Source: Planctomycetota bacterium (lineage in GTDB: Bacteria > Planctomycetota > SZUA-567 > H5-PLA8). From it: DNA of 64,000 nt. Where the stretch lies: the NCBI GenBank assembly GCA_023150555.1, contig JAKLKQ010000018.1, positions 1 through 64,000 on the forward strand, written 5' to 3'. The position numbers and the translations under genes are program-made. Under the pieces are notes generated by a model, which was given only the letters and a program-made list of their open reading frames with translations, was not told where the DNA came from and searched no databases. Shown here one piece after another: positions 62,250-64,000 of the stretch (its first letter is position 1; each line of letters opens with the position of its first letter).

Positions 62250-64000
62250 CTATTTAACCGGCTTGCCGTTGCGCTGGACCTCGTATTCGATGAACTCCAC
62301 GCCGCAGAGGACGATGCATTTCCCGATACGGGTCTCGATGATCGGCGGTTTGCTTTCGTTCTTTTTCTTGATCCGCTCCGCGACCTCCTCCATGGAAAGC
62401 GTCTCGTACTTGATTTGGATCCGATCGATCAGCATGGGCACGGCCTGCGCGCCGTGAAGTTTCAAGGCTTCACGTGCCACGGCGTCTAATGCGCGGGACT
62501 CGGTGAATTCGCTTGCGATGAAGTCGACCAGCAGGTGTGCGTACTTTTCCGGAAGCCGCGCCGCCGGATCGAGTTGCGCCAAGGCCAGTGCGGCATGCTC
62601 GCGCGCGGGGCTGCAAGAGTCGTCGAGCAGCTTCGTGAGCTCGTTCTTCAACGGCGCGGCGTCCGGTCCGAAGCTCCCTGCGGCGAAGGCGGCGACGGTG
62701 CGGATTGCGTTGCGTTCGTCGGTCAGGCACTTCAGCAGCAGTGGATTGAACGATGCGAAGTCCGGCGCGCTGACGGCCAGCAGGTACAGCGCGTTGGCGG
62801 CGCTTTCGACGTTGGCCGGCTGTTTGTCTTCGAGCACGGCGGCGAGTTTCTCGCGCGCCGGCGCCAGGAACGCGCGGTACTCGTAGAGCGCGCGGAACGT
62901 TTCGTCGCGGACTTTCTCGATGTCCTGCCCCAGGCCTCCAAAGAGCGCCGCGGCGATCTTTTGGTTCTTCGGTTCCATCCGGGCAAGCACATGCACGCAC
63001 GCGGCGCGGATTTCGTCTTTGGCGTGGGTCTTTACCGAATCGCCGAGATAGGGAATAGCCGCGTCGCCGATATGCCTGAGTTTCGATTGAGCAAAAGCGC
63101 CATGCATGGTGCCGCCGAACGGGTTGGGGGATTCGGTCAGCAGGTCGTCGATCAGCCAGCGGATGGCATCGGGCGAGTCGGGACGTATCTGCAGGAGAAA
63201 AGTCACTGCACGTTCGCTCACCGGGCGATCCTTCGAGGACAATCCGAGGATGAAGTGCGGCTCGGCGAGTGTATCGTTGTCCACTACGTCGAAGCGCATT
63301 CGCGCGGCGCAGAGCGAGCGCTTGGTTACCGGGCCTTCCACAGCCTTTGCGAGAGCCGCAGCGGCGGGCTCGCCGATGCCTTTCAATGCCTCGCGCGCGG
63401 CACTTAGAAAGTCGTCCTGCGCGGCAATGTCGATGAGGGCCCGACACGCTTCAGCCGAGGCTGGACCAATCGCGCCCAGCGCTTCCATCGTGCCCGTGAC
63501 GAGCCCACGGGCATTCGAGCGTTCCTCGAAGGGCGGAACGGCCTGGCGGAAGGGTTCGAGCGCTCGGATCAGCGCAGGCACGGCCTCCTTTGCGTCCGGC
63601 CCGATGGATCGAAAGACGGCGACTACCTTGCGGCGTTCGTCGTCGGATTCGGGCGTGGTGCCACGGCTTTCCAGGTGTTTGATCAGCGCGGGCACGGCCT
63701 CCTTGGATTTTGCGCCGTTTAAAGCCAACGCATCGAGCGCCTTCATGCGCTCCTCCTTTACATCGCTTCTCAAGGCGGCCGCAAGTTCCACAGTGGTGCG
63801 CTCGTCCGGCGGGCGATTTCCACCTTTGCCGAGCCTGCCGCCGACGCCCCGGGAGCCGACCAACGGGTTGAAATTCTTGAAGTATTCGCTCATGAACCTG
63901 CGATTGCCTCGCAACGTCGCTGCCAGCGCGTCGATTCCGCGCGGCCCGATCGTGTTCATTGCGGCTTCTGCCGCTTTGCGTACTTCGTGATCTTTGGAGA
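62250..64000 (-). CDS. HEAT-repeat protein (continues beyond the right edge)
   Basis: Partial gene: the frame runs into the window edge, and the codons at 63960-64000 read SKDHEVRKAAEAA, so the true N-terminus lies outside. The visible 583 residues are mostly HEAT/PBS-lyase-type helical repeats, such as SKEAVPALIKHLES, AKEAVPALIRALEP and AIRTVAAFAAGSFGPDAAPL, with periodicity of about 37-40 residues. The C-terminal tail is basic (ERIKKKNESKP). Such repeats bind proteins; function unknown. A promoter for it is not in this window. Confidence 0.85.
   Translation of the reverse strand, partial: SKDHEVRKAAEAAMNTIGPRGIDALAATLRGNRRFMSEYFKNFNPLVGSRGVGGRLGKGGNRPPDERTTVELAAALRSDVKEERMKALDALALNGAKSKEAVPALIKHLESRGTTPESDDERRKVVAVFRSIGPDAKEAVPALIRALEPFRQAVPPFEERSNARGLVTGTMEALGAIGPASAEACRALIDIAAQDDFLSAAREALKGIGEPAAAALAKAVEGPVTKRSLCAARMRFDVVDNDTLAEPHFILGLSSKDRPVSERAVTFLLQIRPDSPDAIRWLIDDLLTESPNPFGGTMHGAFAQSKLRHIGDAAIPYLGDSVKTHAKDEIRAACVHVLARMEPKNQKIAAALFGGLGQDIEKVRDETFRALYEYRAFLAPAREKLAAVLEDKQPANVESAANALYLLAVSAPDFASFNPLLLKCLTDERNAIRTVAAFAAGSFGPDAAPLKNELTKLLDDSCSPAREHAALALAQLDPAARLPEKYAHLLVDFIASEFTESRALDAVAREALKLHGAQAVPMLIDRIQIKYETLSMEEVAERIKKKNESKPPIIETRIGKCIVLCGVEFIEYEVQRNGKPVK

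Noticed and set aside
1-64000. tRNA, rRNA, CRISPR arrays, prophage or transposase genes
   Set aside because: I looked for T-loop-like motifs, rRNA conserved blocks, regular direct repeats with spacers and transposase motifs and found none that stand up.

Overview
The window is GC-rich, densely coded chromosomal DNA with no rRNA, recognisable tRNA, CRISPR array, transposase or phage gene. The gene content fits a member of the Planctomycetota or a close PVC-type relative. Pointers are ECF sigma factors carrying their own transmembrane and extracytoplasmic parts, a zinc-finger anti-sigma-like protein fused to a terpene-cyclase-like repeat domain, type I sulfatases beside a heparinase-like lyase, FG-GAP and Sel1 repeat proteins, a very large membrane Ser/Thr kinase, and squalene-hopene cyclase. 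This placement is inferred from gene families; no marker gene is present.

Layout: 0.1-2.6 kb, a sigma factor and its membrane partner (minus strand), preceded by a block of nested hairpins behind an AT-rich island. 3.3-9.6 kb, secreted nuclease, a low-GC orphan gene, a coupled heparinase/sulfatase pair and a lipoprotein MsrB. 10-15.3 kb, a two-gene operon of an HtrA-like protease carrying ten FG-GAP repeats and a large exported protein. 15.4-21.4 kb, a second sulfatase, a 1018-residue zinc-ribbon coiled-coil protein and a uronate-isomerase-like amidohydrolase. 21.7-25 kb, tandem paralogous sigma factors tethered to the membrane. 25-28.4 kb, methyltransferase, AraC regulator divergent from a phytanoyl-CoA dioxygenase-like gene, a decayed AraC tail and another low-GC orphan. 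28.4-29.6 kb, a gene-free repeat mosaic. 29.6-35 kb, two alpha/beta hydrolases (one probably frameshifted) and a tail-specific protease. 35-45.8 kb, histidine catabolism (hutU-hutG-unknown-hutI, with hutH 3.5 kb further on) interleaved with an AraC/aminotransferase/deacetylase sugar module and a 275-bp inverted-repeat-bounded element. 45.9-53.2 kb, a nucleoside-type MFS transporter, a sulfite-oxidase-like protein, a 1443-residue kinase with leucine-rich and Sel1 repeats, and a nucleoside hydrolase. 53.5-64 kb, squalene-hopene cyclase, a Sel1 protein, a MaoC-like protein, an SGNH hydrolase, an acyltransferase-fold protein with altered active site, a third membrane-tethered sigma factor and a HEAT-repeat protein that runs off the right edge.

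The unifying theme is envelope sensing. Three sigma factors carry the sigma domains, one transmembrane helix and a C-terminal ectodomain in one chain, and share a TQQ(T/A)IS recognition helix. A fourth, conventional sigma factor is paired with an anti-sigma-like protein whose outer part is a terpene-cyclase-like repeat. With the kinase and the FG-GAP protease, the window is unusually rich in single-chain outside-to-inside signalling proteins. The remaining genes form a scavenging metabolism: histidine, nucleosides, sulfated or uronic polysaccharides, and esters.
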